Below, piece by piece: positions 37,424 through 46,589 of a DNA stretch of 46,807 bases; the stretch's first letter is position 1, and every line of letters begins with the position of its first letter. The stretch spans positions 80,614-127,420 of the forward strand of contig DAHXOO010000003.1 of NCBI GenBank assembly GCA_027364845.1, given 5' to 3'. The position numbers were made by a program, and so were the translations under genes. This DNA comes from Pseudomonadota bacterium (GTDB taxonomy: Bacteria > Pseudomonadota > Gammaproteobacteria > Acidiferrobacterales > UBA6901). The notes beneath the pieces were generated by a model that was not told where the DNA came from, did no database searches, and saw only the letters and a program-made list of their open reading frames with translations.

Positions 37424-39874
37424 TCAGGATGTGCCGATGTGCCGCACAGTGCTGTAGCTGATGCCGCCTGCCAGTATCTCTTCCACCGGGCAGGGATTGG
37501 CGATCGCATAACCCTGGGCATAGTCCACGCCGATGCGACGCAGGGTGGCAACGATGTTGTCACTCTCGACGAACTCCGCAATTGTGCGGATCCCGGCGGC
37601 GTGAACGATGTGGTTCGTCGCCTCGACCATGGAGCGGCCAAAGGCATCGTGCGCGATGTCCTTGACGAAATCCCGGTCGATCTTCAGGTAGTCCACTTTT
37701 AGGTTCCCGAGATATGCAAAAGCATTGAGGCCGCGGCCGAAGTTGTCCAAGGCAAAGTGGCAGCCCCGGCCCCGCAGTGCCGTGATCATGCGCATGACCT
37801 GGTCGTGATTGGCAATGGCCGCCGCTTCGCTTATTTCGAAGCATATGCAGCTAGGCGCAATTCCACTGTTTTGGAGCTCATCGATGACGAAATCGAGAAA
37901 GCTATCGTCGCACAACGACTGTGCGGAGACGTTGATAGCGAAAGTCCAGTCGGAGCTACTGGAATTTTGTGATCGTAGCGCATCGAACGTGGCGTGCACA
38001 ACCCAGCGGTCTATCTGCGGCATGAGGTTGTAGCGTTCGGCCGCCGGAACGAAGGCGACGGGCGGAATAAGGCCGCCATTTTCGTCCTCCAGGCGCAGCA
38101 TTATCTCGTAGTACTCAGCCGGGCCCGCATCATGTGCCACCGCGAAGACCGGCTGGCAGAACAGACGGAAGCGGTTCTGTTCCATGGCGCGCCGCAGTCG
38201 CGACACCCAGCGCATTTCCGAATGGCGCTGGCGCAGCGCATTGTCATCGGACCGGAATGCGTGGACCCGGTTGCGCCCGGCGTCTTTCGCCGCGTAGCAG
38301 GCGACGTCGGCGGCGCTTATGATCTCGGCAATAGTGGCGACATCCACCGATACCGGCACCACCCCGATGCTGACGCCCACATCGAAACTGTGGTCCTGCC
38401 AGGCGAAGCGCAGGCTACGCGCCTTATGCAGCAGGTCTTCCGCGATACGCAACGCAAGCTCCAGATCGCAGTCCTTGAGCAGTATTCCGAATTCATCTCC
38501 GCCCAGACGCGCAATTACATCGGAGTCGCGGGTGGTCTCGCTCAGTATTGAGCTGAACTTTCGTAACAGCTCATCGCCCGCGGCGTGTCCGCAGGTATCA
38601 TTGACAACCTTGAACTGGTCCATGTCAAGAAAGCACAGGGAGTGGCTTCGCCCTTCAAGGTTAACCTCGTCCATGGCCAGCTCCAGCAGCCGCTCGAATT
38701 CACGGCGGTTGTACAGCCCGGTCAGTGCATCGTGGGTGGCCTGGTAGGATAGCTGGCGTGCCATCCGGCGCACGTGCCCGACGTCGTGAAAAACCATGAT
38801 CGCGCCGACCCGGGTGCCGTTGCGGTCGTGGATCGGTGCGGCCGACGGTGCAATCTCCAACTCCCGCCCGTCCGGGCATAGCATGACCACGTGATCCATG
38901 CGGCCGACCACGGCGCCCTCGCGTAGGCATCGCTCCGCCGGGCTTTCAAGCGGGTGGCGCGTATCTTCATCGACCAGTTTGAGCACCTCGCTGAGCGGCT
39001 GCCCGATCGCATCCGACAGTCGCAGGCCGGTCAGGGATTCCGCCACCGGATTCATGTACTCCACCGCCGCATGTCCATCGGTCGTGACTACTGCATCGCC
39101 GATGGAGTGCAGTGTCACTTCGGCGCGCTCCTTCTCCGCGAAAAGCGCCGACTCGGACTGTTGGACATTTGTCAGCGCCTCGCGCAGCGCCTGCTGCTGG
39201 GTTGCACTGAAGTCGAGCGCCCGGTTAATGAATCTCGCCAGAAAACCAAACTCATCGTCGCGCGTCTCGTCGAAGCGTATCGAGGTTTCGCCACGACTGA
39301 CGGCGTGGGCGGTGGCGACCATGCGCTCGAACGGTTGTGACAGAAAGCGGCCCAGCACCCATTGCAGTATCAGCCCGAAAACCAGGATGATCGCCCCCAT
39401 GGATATCAGTACGCGCCGGCGCGCTGTGGCCACCGCGCTGGCGAGCGCAGGTTCGTAAACCGTAGCAAAAGCGCTGGCCGCCTGCTCCGTCGGCCCGCCG
39501 GCGGCGTACCGGATCACGCGCGGCAGTGTCGTCAGTCCGGTGCCGGTATTGCCCACATGCGCCGATTCGGGTCCGATGCGAATGTCGGCGCCGGCCACGC
39601 CGCTCGCACGCCGCAGTTCTTGCATCATGGCCCGCAGTTGTGCCGCGGTGGGATGGGGCTGGCGCACTAGGTATTGCTGCAGGGAATAGGCAAAGTGGTC
39701 TGCCTTCGCCTGGTTGCGAAAGTCGATGTTGTGGTCCTGGCCGTGCAGCAGTACCAGGGTGACCGCTATGCCCACCAGGATCATGCCCCAGAAGACGATG
39801 CCCGTGATCTTCATCGGCAGGGTGGATCGCTGGAGATCCTGAAAGAAGGCAGGCAGGCGCCCAAATTTCGTCAT
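37424..39874 (-). CDS. Membrane GGDEF/EAL protein with PAS domain
   Basis: An 816-residue c-di-GMP protein. Two membrane helices (about 22-43 and 155-175) flank a periplasmic loop; a HAMP-like segment (about 177-225), a PAS domain (about 250-370), GGDEF (residues 375-540) and EAL (about 555-805) follow. The cyclase signature GGDEF at 458-462 is intact. In the EAL domain Glu590, Asn648 and Glu680 are kept, but the usual DDFG reads DNFG (Asn711), and the loop EAL reads EIML. Phosphodiesterase activity may be reduced. The ATG at 39874 overlaps the stop of the DUF2892 gene by four bases, so the two are coupled; the open frame to 39970 is not used. Confidence 0.9.
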   Translation of the reverse strand: MTKFGRLPAFFQDLQRSTLPMKITGIVFWGMILVGIAVTLVLLHGQDHNIDFRNQAKADHFAYSLQQYLVRQPHPTAAQLRAMMQELRRASGVAGADIRIGPESAHVGNTGTGLTTLPRVIRYAAGGPTEQAASAFATVYEPALASAVATARRRVLISMGAIILVFGLILQWVLGRFLSQPFERMVATAHAVSRGETSIRFDETRDDEFGFLARFINRALDFSATQQQALREALTNVQQSESALFAEKERAEVTLHSIGDAVVTTDGHAAVEYMNPVAESLTGLRLSDAIGQPLSEVLKLVDEDTRHPLESPAERCLREGAVVGRMDHVVMLCPDGRELEIAPSAAPIHDRNGTRVGAIMVFHDVGHVRRMARQLSYQATHDALTGLYNRREFERLLELAMDEVNLEGRSHSLCFLDMDQFKVVNDTCGHAAGDELLRKFSSILSETTRDSDVIARLGGDEFGILLKDCDLELALRIAEDLLHKARSLRFAWQDHSFDVGVSIGVVPVSVDVATIAEIISAADVACYAAKDAGRNRVHAFRSDDNALRQRHSEMRWVSRLRRAMEQNRFRLFCQPVFAVAHDAGPAEYYEIMLRLEDENGGLIPPVAFVPAAERYNLMPQIDRWVVHATFDALRSQNSSSSDWTFAINVSAQSLCDDSFLDFVIDELQNSGIAPSCICFEISEAAAIANHDQVMRMITALRGRGCHFALDNFGRGLNAFAYLGNLKVDYLKIDRDFVKDIAHDAFGRSMVEATNHIVHAAGIRTIAEFVESDNIVATLRRIGVDYAQGYAIANPCPVEEILAGGISYSTVRHIGTS

Positions 39875-40254
39875 TTCAGGCCGATCCATCTCAGACCCAG
39901 GACCATGGGACAGATTCCGCTCAAGCCGGCACCGAAGAATGCGAAGCCCACGAACCATGGCAGGAACCATAGTTGCGCAGAAAACAGCACACAGCTCAAG
40001 ATAAGCGTCAACGCAGTCATCAGGGACAATGCCCGTTCAGCCTCGAAATCGATCTTGGCCGTGACTGCCGCGGCCTCGGGGCGCGAGCCGGCACTCTCGG
40101 GATGCAGCCGCATCGCCAGTCCGGCGATACGCCATGACGTCATGCCCTTGAACAGGGACAGTGCAATCAGGCCGATAATGATGTAGTGCAAGTCAAAATA
40201 AAGTGCAGCCAGCAAAGCTGACCCGAAAACCATACGAAACGTCCGTTCAGTCAT
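39871..40254 (-). CDS. DUF2892-family small membrane protein
   Basis: A 127-residue protein with two hydrophobic regions and the DUF2892 end motif (SGICPMVLGLRWIGLK). The family is an inner-membrane domain also found in YgaP-type rhodanese proteins; its role is unknown. It is upstream of and translationally coupled (ATGA) to the GGDEF/EAL gene, which suggests a shared function. The palindrome CCTACC-TT-GGTAGG at 40261-40274 lies just before its start, overlapping the ribosome site. Confidence 0.82.
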   Translation of the reverse strand: MTERTFRMVFGSALLAALYFDLHYIIIGLIALSLFKGMTSWRIAGLAMRLHPESAGSRPEAAAVTAKIDFEAERALSLMTALTLILSCVLFSAQLWFLPWFVGFAFFGAGLSGICPMVLGLRWIGLK

Positions 40255-40575
40255 GAAAGTCCTACCTTGGTAGGGCGCCCGTCTGTGTTGTCTTAGTGCC
40301 CAGGTCCGGCAGTACGGCGATTGCGCGAGGCGGTCGCCGATGCCTTGTTATCGGGCCCTGTTCGAGCACACTGTGGTTGTGGAATATCATGTTGCAATAA
40401 CCATGCCGGGCTTGCGGGAACGCCTGCCTTGACTTCGCGCGCAGCCAGACATTCACGGTGAGCGCAGCGTTGTCAACAGGCTGAAAACTTTCGCGCGATC
40501 CGGTAAAGTCGCCGTCTTTGGGCAGCGCGCGCGTCATTTGTGGTTGCCCATTTGCGGCACGACTGAGGAAAACCC
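40255..40575. other. Divergent intergenic region between DUF2892 and rpe
   Basis: About 320 bp without a gene. The only clear element is the palindrome at 40261-40274. Promoters for the leftward DUF2892-GGDEF/EAL pair and the rightward rpe-gph pair must lie here, but no strong -35/-10 pair is seen. Confidence 0.4.
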
Positions 40576-41247
40576 ATGCTTGATTACAAGATTGCCCCGT
40601 CGATCCTGTCGGCGGATTTCGCCCGGCTCGGCGAAGAAGTTACGGCGGTGCTGGCAGCTGGTGCCGATATTGTCCACTTCGACGTCATGGACAATCACTA
40701 CGTCCCCAATCTGACGATCGGCCCGCTCGTGTGCGAGGCGCTGCGCAAGCATGGTGTCAAGGCTGACATTGACGTGCACCTGATGGTTAAGCCTGTGGAT
40801 CGTATCATTCCGGATTTTGCCAAGGCGGGCGCCACCTACATCACCTTTCATCCGGAAGGAACCGAGCATATCGACCGCTCGCTTCAGTTGGTGCGGGATT
40901 CGGGCTGCAAGTCGGGTCTGGTGTTCAATCCGGCGACACCTCTTGATTATCTCAAGTACGTGATGGACAAGATTGATATGGTACTGCTGATGTCGGTGAA
41001 TCCAGGTTTCGGCGGCCAGAGCTTCATCCGTGCCAGCCTGGACAAGCTGCGCGAGGCGCGGCGCATCATCGACGAAAGTGGCCGCAACATCCGACTGGAA
41101 ATCGACGGCGGGGTGAAGGTCGACAACATCCGGGAAATCGCTGCGGCAGGCGCCGATACCTTTGTTGCCGGTTCGGCCATATTCAGCACGCCTGACTACA
41201 GAGCGACGATCGCCAAGATGCGCACGGAACTGGCCAAGGCGAAATGA
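40576..41247 (+). CDS. rpe: Ribulose-phosphate 3-epimerase
   Basis: A 223-residue TIM-barrel enzyme that interconverts ribulose-5-phosphate and xylulose-5-phosphate for the Calvin and pentose phosphate cycles. Family marks are [49 protein letters not shown] and EIDGGV with the metal-binding Asp and His residues. The ribosome site is GAGGAAA. It overlaps gph by four bases (ATGA), the usual rpe-gph-trpE order of many proteobacteria. Confidence 0.96.
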   Translation: MLDYKIAPSILSADFARLGEEVTAVLAAGADIVHFDVMDNHYVPNLTIGPLVCEALRKHGVKADIDVHLMVKPVDRIIPDFAKAGATYITFHPEGTEHIDRSLQLVRDSGCKSGLVFNPATPLDYLKYVMDKIDMVLLMSVNPGFGGQSFIRASLDKLREARRIIDESGRNIRLEIDGGVKVDNIREIAAAGADTFVAGSAIFSTPDYRATIAKMRTELAKAK

Positions 41248-41957
41248 ACACGTCGTACGCGCCCCCCGGTAGTACGCATTTCCCGCTTGCAGTCAGGATG
41301 GTGATGATCGACCTAGACGGGACTCTGATTCATACCGCACCGGATCTGGCGACGGCGGCAAACCGCATGCTCGTCGACCTCGGCCGGCCGGTGCGTGCCA
41401 TGGCCACCGTGGAGGCCTGGATCGGAAACGGCGTGCCGCGCCTAGTGAAGCGAGCCCTGACGGGGGAAATGGAGGCTGAGCCAGATGCGGTTCTGTTTGA
41501 GCAGGCGTATGCGCTTTTCCGGAAGCATTACGCGGCCTGCGTCTCGCAGCAGAGTCGGCCATTTCCCGGCGTGATCGAAGGGCTCGATCAATTGAAGAAC
41601 CTGGGGTTCGATCTTGCCTGTATCACCAACAAGGCGCAGGTGTTCACCGATCCTTTGCTGAGCGACCTGCGGCTGCAGCAGTACTTCGGGTTGGTCCTGA
41701 GCGGGGACAGTCTGCCGCGGAAGAAGCCTGATCCCCTGCCCCTGCAGCATGCCTGTGCCCACTTCGGCATCGACCCGCAACACGGCGTTCTCGTCGGGGA
41801 TTCGCAAAGCGACGTGCAGGCGGCCCGCGCCGCGCAAATGCCTGTTATTTGCGTTACGTATGGGTATAATCATGGGCACGATATACGCGAGTCCGGGCCG
41901 GATGCGGTAATTGACTCGCTTGCCGATTTACCCCGTTATCTGAGGCGGTGCCCGTGA
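41244..41957 (+). CDS. gph: Phosphoglycolate phosphatase
   Basis: A 237-residue HAD-family hydrolase that removes phosphate from 2-phosphoglycolate, the product of RubisCO oxygenation. The nucleophile motif is DLDGTL (near residue 23-28), followed by ITNK (motif II), a KKPDPLPL lysine (motif III) and VGDSQSD (motif IV). It starts within the rpe stop (ATGA). In a RubisCO-bearing cell the role in photorespiratory salvage is direct. Confidence 0.94.
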   Translation: MNTSYAPPGSTHFPLAVRMVMIDLDGTLIHTAPDLATAANRMLVDLGRPVRAMATVEAWIGNGVPRLVKRALTGEMEAEPDAVLFEQAYALFRKHYAACVSQQSRPFPGVIEGLDQLKNLGFDLACITNKAQVFTDPLLSDLRLQQYFGLVLSGDSLPRKKPDPLPLQHACAHFGIDPQHGVLVGDSQSDVQAARAAQMPVICVTYGYNHGHDIRESGPDAVIDSLADLPRYLRRCP

Positions 41958-42086
41958 AGCGCGCACAACCACCGGATTTGGCCATATCACGCATGACAAT
42001 GAAGTGGATGCAGCTGCCGGAACGATGGTACAGGCGTTCCGTCGTGGACGTGCGTCGTCTTTGTTTCTGCGATCCGGTGGTGAATC

Positions 42087-43607
42087 ATGCTGCTCAGCAA
42101 ATCCGAGTTTGACCGTTACGCGGTCCAGGGTGCAAATCGCATCCCTTTGATGCGTGAGGTCCTGGCGGACCTCGATACTCCTCTGAGTACCTATCTCAAG
42201 CTTGCCCGTGGCCGCTACAGTTACCTATTCGAGTCGGTCCATGGCGGCGAAAAATGGGGACGATATTCCATAATCGGACTGCCGTGCCGAACCGTTGTGC
42301 GCGCTTTCGGCAACGAAGTCAGTGTCGAAAGCAACGGCGAGATTGTCGAGCGCGAGACCGTCACCGACCCACTGGACTATATCCGCAGCTTGCGTACGCG
42401 CTACTCAGTGCCACAGCTGCCGGGTCTTCCCCGGTTCACCGGCGGTCTGGTCGGCTGCTTCGGTTACGACACCGTGCGCCTGATCGAACCGGTCCTGGGA
42501 GACAGCGGCAGGCCGGACGAAATCGGGGGTCCGGATATCTTTTTGATGGTCTCCGACGAGGTGGTCGTGTTCGATAACCTTGCCGGCAAGCTGTATGCCG
42601 TTATCCACGCCGATCCCGCGATCGAGCATGCATATGACAAGGGCGTGCGCCGGCTCGACGAGCTGGTAGGCCGTCTGCATGACGGTTTGCCGTTGCCGCG
42701 GCGTGATATTCCAACCGTGCTACTGCGGGAGGAAGACTTTGTTTCGGGTTTCACCCAGGCCGGTTTCGAGGCGGCGGTGGAAAAATCAAAAGAATACATC
42801 CGTGCCGGCGACATCATGCAGGTGGTTCTGTCCCAGCGGCTGTCGGTTCCGTTCGAACGCCCGCCACTGGACCTATACCGTGCGCTGCGCACCCTCAACC
42901 CTTCGCCGTACATGTACTACCTGGACTTGGGTGACATCCACGTGGTGGGCTCATCCCCGGAGATCCTGGTGCGGCTGGAGGACAACAGCGTGACGCTGCG
43001 GCCCATCGCCGGCACCCGGCCGCGCGGCCGCGACGAGCAGGAGGATCGGGCGCTTGAGCGCGAGTTGCTGTCCGATCCGAAGGAGCTTGCCGAGCACCTC
43101 ATGCTCATCGATCTCGGGCGCAATGACGTCGGGCGCGTGGCGAGCATCGGCAGCGTGAAAGTCACGGAAAAGATGGTGATCGAACGCTATTCGCATGTAA
43201 TGCACATTGTCTCGAACATTACCGGAGAACTCAGGCACGGCCTGGATGCTATCGATGTGCTGCGGGCGACGTTTCCCGCCGGCACTGTGAGCGGCGCCCC
43301 CAAGGTGCGCGCGATGGAGATCATTGATGAGCTCGAACCGGTGAAGCGTGGCATCTATTCGGGCGCCGTAGGTTATATTGGCTGGAACGGAGCCATGGAC
43401 ACCGCCATAGCGATCCGCACCGCCGTGATCGCCGGTGGCACACTCCATATCCAGGCCGGGGCCGGAATCGTTGCCGACTCGGTGGCGCGCAATGAATGGA
43501 ACGAGACCATGAACAAGGCACGTGCGGTTTTCCGGGCGGCTGCCCTGGCGGCGGCGGGGCTGGACGAGGGTGAAGCGCACAAAGGCGCCGATGTCCGCAG
43601 GGTTTGA
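42087..43607 (+). CDS. trpE: Anthranilate synthase component I
   Basis: A 506-residue chorismate-utilising enzyme; with TrpG it makes anthranilate for tryptophan. The N-terminal feedback region and the C-terminal catalytic domain are complete: [78 protein letters not shown] and [10 protein letters not shown]. It lies 129 bp after gph. The gene expected next, trpG, is cut off after seven codons by the integrative element. Confidence 0.96.
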   Translation: MLLSKSEFDRYAVQGANRIPLMREVLADLDTPLSTYLKLARGRYSYLFESVHGGEKWGRYSIIGLPCRTVVRAFGNEVSVESNGEIVERETVTDPLDYIRSLRTRYSVPQLPGLPRFTGGLVGCFGYDTVRLIEPVLGDSGRPDEIGGPDIFLMVSDEVVVFDNLAGKLYAVIHADPAIEHAYDKGVRRLDELVGRLHDGLPLPRRDIPTVLLREEDFVSGFTQAGFEAAVEKSKEYIRAGDIMQVVLSQRLSVPFERPPLDLYRALRTLNPSPYMYYLDLGDIHVVGSSPEILVRLEDNSVTLRPIAGTRPRGRDEQEDRALERELLSDPKELAEHLMLIDLGRNDVGRVASIGSVKVTEKMVIERYSHVMHIVSNITGELRHGLDAIDVLRATFPAGTVSGAPKVRAMEIIDELEPVKRGIYSGAVGYIGWNGAMDTAIAIRTAVIAGGTLHIQAGAGIVADSVARNEWNETMNKARAVFRAAALAAAGLDEGEAHKGADVRRV

Positions 43608-43657
43608 AACGGACGCGTGACCGGATCTCTGACGCAGATTTCCGAGGGGTCTTGCAC

Positions 43658-43677
43658 ATGCTATTGATGATCGACAA
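43658..43677 (+). pseudogene. trpG: 5' end of trpG, truncated
   Basis: Fifty bp after trpE an ATG opens a frame reading MLLMID and then breaks (AAA TGT CAT TAA). MLLMIDN is the near-invariant N-terminus of TrpG/PabA, and trpG normally follows trpE. The match runs for 20 bases (43658-43677) and stops within the seventh codon, with AT-rich sequence after. I infer that the element beginning here was inserted in trpG; the rest of trpG should lie beyond its far end. Confidence 0.72.
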
Positions 43678-43791
43678 ATGTCATTAACGTTTCGCCACAT
43701 TTCAGGGCCTCTCTTAATCAATCATAATATATTGTAAATTAAAGCATTGTCGGCTCACCACGTCTCGTCGGTGTCACGGCCAGCCCAGAAA

Positions 43792-43863
43792 AAAGCGGGT
43801 ATCAAAGCGGGTATCATTTACGTATAATTACGATAGCCGTCACGTCTCATTACGATACCCGCT
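43792..43863. repeat. Repeat cluster upstream of the integrase
   Basis: AGCGGGTATC occurs twice directly (43794-43803 and 43806-43815, 12-bp period) and once inverted (GATACCCGCT at 43854-43863). Between them ATTACGATA occurs twice (43827-43835 and 43849-43857). Such short direct and inverted sites near an integrase gene are typical of arm-type integrase sites or of an integrase operator. Binding is inferred. Confidence 0.65.
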
Positions 43864-44089
43864 CCTCCTGGTACGGGTGATGAATCAGACGCACGGGACA
43901 TCCGTCCCCAATTTCGGTGGAGGTCGCTCGCGCAACCAACCGTGATTCTTGCTACGAGATTCACCGTCTCATTGCGGCTGTGTTCACCCGGAGTCTGATG
44001 ATCAAACCCGGGATCACGCCACCCACGATTCGATCGGATTGGATCCCCATCGGGGCGCAAGACAACGATATTGAACATGAGAGATTGTG

Positions 44090-45313
44090 ATGCCTTTAAC
44101 CGATGTCAAGATCAGGCAAGCCAAGGCCACCGACAAGCCGCTCAAGCTTACGGATAGCCACGGCCTCTACCTGGAGATCAAACCCAATGGCTCAAAGCTC
44201 TGGCGCTACCGCTACCGGATCGCCGGCAAAGAGAACCTCTTTGCCCTGGGGGAGTATCCCGCGGTGGGCCTGTCGGACGCACGCAAGGTCCGCGACGACG
44301 CGCGCGATTTCGTGAAGGAGGGACAGCACCCGTCCCACATCCGCCGGACTGAGCGTGCGCGCAACATCGTCGGAAACGCCAACACCTTCAAGGCCATCAC
44401 CCAGGAGTGGGTCGAGAAAAAGCGTACGACATGGTCGCCTTACTACCTGCGGCAGGTCGAGCGTTTCATGGAAAACGATGTCTATCCCCACGTCGGGCGG
44501 CTGCCGATCCGGTCCGTGACGGCCGCCAACATCCTCAACATTCTCAACCGCGTCTCCGACCGCGGTGCCGAGACCGTCGCCCTCAACCTGCGGCAGTGGT
44601 GTTCAGCCGTGTTTCGGTACGCCGTGGCCACGCTCCGGGCCGATATCGATCCGGCGGCTGCGCTGCGTGGTGCGGTTATCCGCCCACCGATCAACCACAG
44701 CAAGCCGATGACGCGCGAGGAAATCGGGGGGTTCGTGAAGAAGCTGCGCGGGTATGGCGGCAACCGCACCACGGCCATTGCCATGCGGTTACTGTTGCTG
44801 ACGTTCGTGCGGACAGTCGAAATGCGGAAGGCAGAATGGGCGGAGATCAATCTGGACAGGTCCGAGTGGCGAATCCCATCCGAGAAGATGAAGATGCGGC
44901 GTCCTCACATCGTGCCACTCTCGCGGCAAGCGGTCGTCTTGCTCCGTGAGCTGCAACGGATTACCGGTGCCGGGCGTTGGCTGTTTCCCAACAACCGCCG
45001 TCCGGACGACGTGATGAGCGCAACGACGATCAACCGGGCATTCGAACACATGGGATATGCTCCCGGGTCGGTGACGGGGCACGACTTCCGCGCCACGGCC
45101 TCGACCCGGTTGCACGAGATGGGCTTCCAGCCCGATGTGATCGAGCGGCAACTTGCCCACACCGAGCGGAACAAGGTGAAGGCAGCCTACAACCACGCCG
45201 AGTACCTCACGAAGCGGTGCGACATGATGCAGGCCTGGGCAGACTGGATTGACGCCATCGCCGAGGGGGTCACGGGTACGCAGGTTCACAGCGATCCTGC
45301 ATCCGCTCGTTGA
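44090..45313 (+). CDS. Tyrosine integrase, P4/DUF4102 type
   Basis: A 407-residue site-specific recombinase. Residues about 1-90 are the DUF4102 arm-binding domain (LTDVKIRQAKATDKPLKLTDSHGLYLEI); about 100-190 is the core-binding domain; the catalytic domain follows with Arg in LTFVRTVEMRKAEW, HIVPLS, HDFRATASTRLHE (His, Arg), LAHTERN (His) and the nucleophile Tyr in AAYNHAEY. All catalytic positions are present. ATG 44090 is chosen over GTG 44087. Its 3' end overlaps the convergent alpA gene by 44 bp. Confidence 0.95.
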   Translation: MPLTDVKIRQAKATDKPLKLTDSHGLYLEIKPNGSKLWRYRYRIAGKENLFALGEYPAVGLSDARKVRDDARDFVKEGQHPSHIRRTERARNIVGNANTFKAITQEWVEKKRTTWSPYYLRQVERFMENDVYPHVGRLPIRSVTAANILNILNRVSDRGAETVALNLRQWCSAVFRYAVATLRADIDPAAALRGAVIRPPINHSKPMTREEIGGFVKKLRGYGGNRTTAIAMRLLLLTFVRTVEMRKAEWAEINLDRSEWRIPSEKMKMRRPHIVPLSRQAVVLLRELQRITGAGRWLFPNNRRPDDVMSATTINRAFEHMGYAPGSVTGHDFRATASTRLHEMGFQPDVIERQLAHTERNKVKAAYNHAEYLTKRCDMMQAWADWIDAIAEGVTGTQVHSDPASAR

Positions 45314-45467
45314 TCCACGACTCGATTTCGGACTCGATCCATCCGGACTGCCGTCCGATTTTGATCTGCTTTGGGAATAGTCCCGCCCTGATGTAGCGGT
45401 AGATGGTCGGGCGGGCCAGCCCGACACGATCGATCACCTGTGGTAGCCGAATAATCCGCTGCGTCAT
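45270..45467 (-). CDS. alpA: AlpA-family excisionase/regulator
   Basis: A 65-residue MerR/Xis-like DNA-binding protein: IIRLPQVIDRVGLARPTIYRYIRAGLFPKQIKIG, then GWIESEIESWI. AlpA proteins activate integrase or excise P4-like elements. ATG 45467 has AGGAAGC upstream on the minus strand; the frame is open further to 45542 but the extra residues are not family-like. It is convergent with the integrase gene and overlaps it by 44 bp, so transcript interference is possible. Confidence 0.9.
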   Translation of the reverse strand: MTQRIIRLPQVIDRVGLARPTIYRYIRAGLFPKQIKIGRQSGWIESEIESWINERMQDRCEPAYP

Positions 45468-45599
45468 TGTCTTGCTTCCTCTACAAAAGAGTCTTCTCGT
45501 GCCTTTCCATGGCAGCCGTCTTGCCGTTCGGTATCTCCTCATCCATTTCAGCGGCGCGCAAGCGCGGTATCCCTAATCCGTAGCCCGGGAAATCAAGAT

Positions 45600-45850
45600 T
45601 CATCCGGCCCGCCCGCGCCCGTGGCCCAGCCATGCAAAGACCTTCATCCAATCGGTCAACCGGTTCGCGACCGGAACTTTCAGCCCGGTGGCTATCTTCT
45701 CCAGATCGTCGACTGAAATTGCCGCGAAGCCGCTCTATGTCGCCGATGTCGGTGGTGCACCCCACACACGTCGGCGAAGTGTTCCTGGGAGCTGTCTTTT
45801 TCAAGGTGAAGTTCCTTGATCCGCTTTGCCAGAATGCTGTCTGCCCGCAG
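45600..45850 (-). pseudogene. XRE-family regulator, broken by two frameshifts
   Basis: Three frames carry consecutive parts of one XRE helix-turn-helix protein: LRADSILAKRIKELHLEKDSSQEHFADVCGVH, then TDIGDIERLRGNF, then VDDLEKIATGLKVPVANRL. Shifts occur near 45757 and 45714. Read together they match a typical restriction-modification controller or element repressor of about 75 residues. No complete copy is present, and no start codon is clear. The coordinates are approximate. Confidence 0.75.
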
Positions 45851-45900
45851 TGCCCTGCGAGTAAGGAGAACTCCGCCTGCACCCTCCTGTAGCGTGGCGC

Positions 45901-46589
45901 CCGCAATATGCCGGGGTAGGCGGCGGTGCGGGGACGAAAGAATCCGGGGGTGGAGCACTCATCCGCGAATCAGCATACGGGCTCATGACCCCGCCGGCAG
46001 CAAGGCATCTCTTGAGGTTCTCAAAATAACGCATTGAATCAACATGGGTCGTATCCCGGTGCTGCCGCCTCCGGTTGCGCCCTGGGATTCCGTGGCCTAT
46101 AAACGTTTATATACAAAAGTTTATAACAAAAGCGTGACGCCCTCGGCGCCCGCGAGGCCTCCCCGGCCCGTGTGCGCGCTGAATGTAAGGCGCGTCGCGA
46201 CCAGAACAAGGGGGGTTCGATGGTTCATGGAAGGAATGCCCCGGGCATTTGCTCGGCCGCGGAACTGCTATTGTCGCTGAGCGTTCATTCACCACTCATC
46301 CCTGCCGCCGGTATTTCGTCAGCCCGATGCGTTGACGCCGCGCGTCAGACCGTGACCGAACGAGGCACTCGGGCGGGGCGTAATCCGCAGGAATATCGCG
46401 CCGTTCGGCCCGATATTGAACCCAATGGTGCCTGGCACGGTTCGTGCTGCGATGTACTCCCCATGCCAGCCCGGTTCGACGGGGCTTTCCCGATCCCGCG
46501 ACGCCCCCGTGCGGGCGCGCACCGTGCCGGATCCCGGAGCCATAGGCTTCGGACGCCTTGCATCATAATGAAAGAGGGAATCTTCAACG
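45901..46589. other. Element interior without a supported gene
   Basis: About 690 bp. A plus-strand frame from 46172 to 46612 is rich in Arg and Cys, has no ribosome site and is not recognised, so it is not annotated. The only structure is the AT-rich palindrome at 46098-46136 and the leader of the secretion gene. Confidence 0.4.
46098..46136. repeat. AT-rich palindrome with short repeats
   Basis: TATAAACGTTTATA (46098-46111) is a perfect 14-bp palindrome. GTTTATA recurs at 46119-46125 and ACAAAAG occurs twice (about 46113-46119 and 46127-46133). It stands out in GC-rich surroundings. It could be an operator, a replication or transfer site, or a site for an element-borne regulator. Confidence 0.5.

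Noticed and set aside
41993-42112. Possible trp leader peptide before trpE (two Trp codons)
   Set aside because: The Trp codons are not adjacent, there is no ribosome site or terminator/antiterminator pair, and the frame runs into trpE.
43608-44089. tRNA gene as the integration target
   Set aside because: No tRNA-like T-loop or acceptor stem is seen; the trpG start explains the site better.
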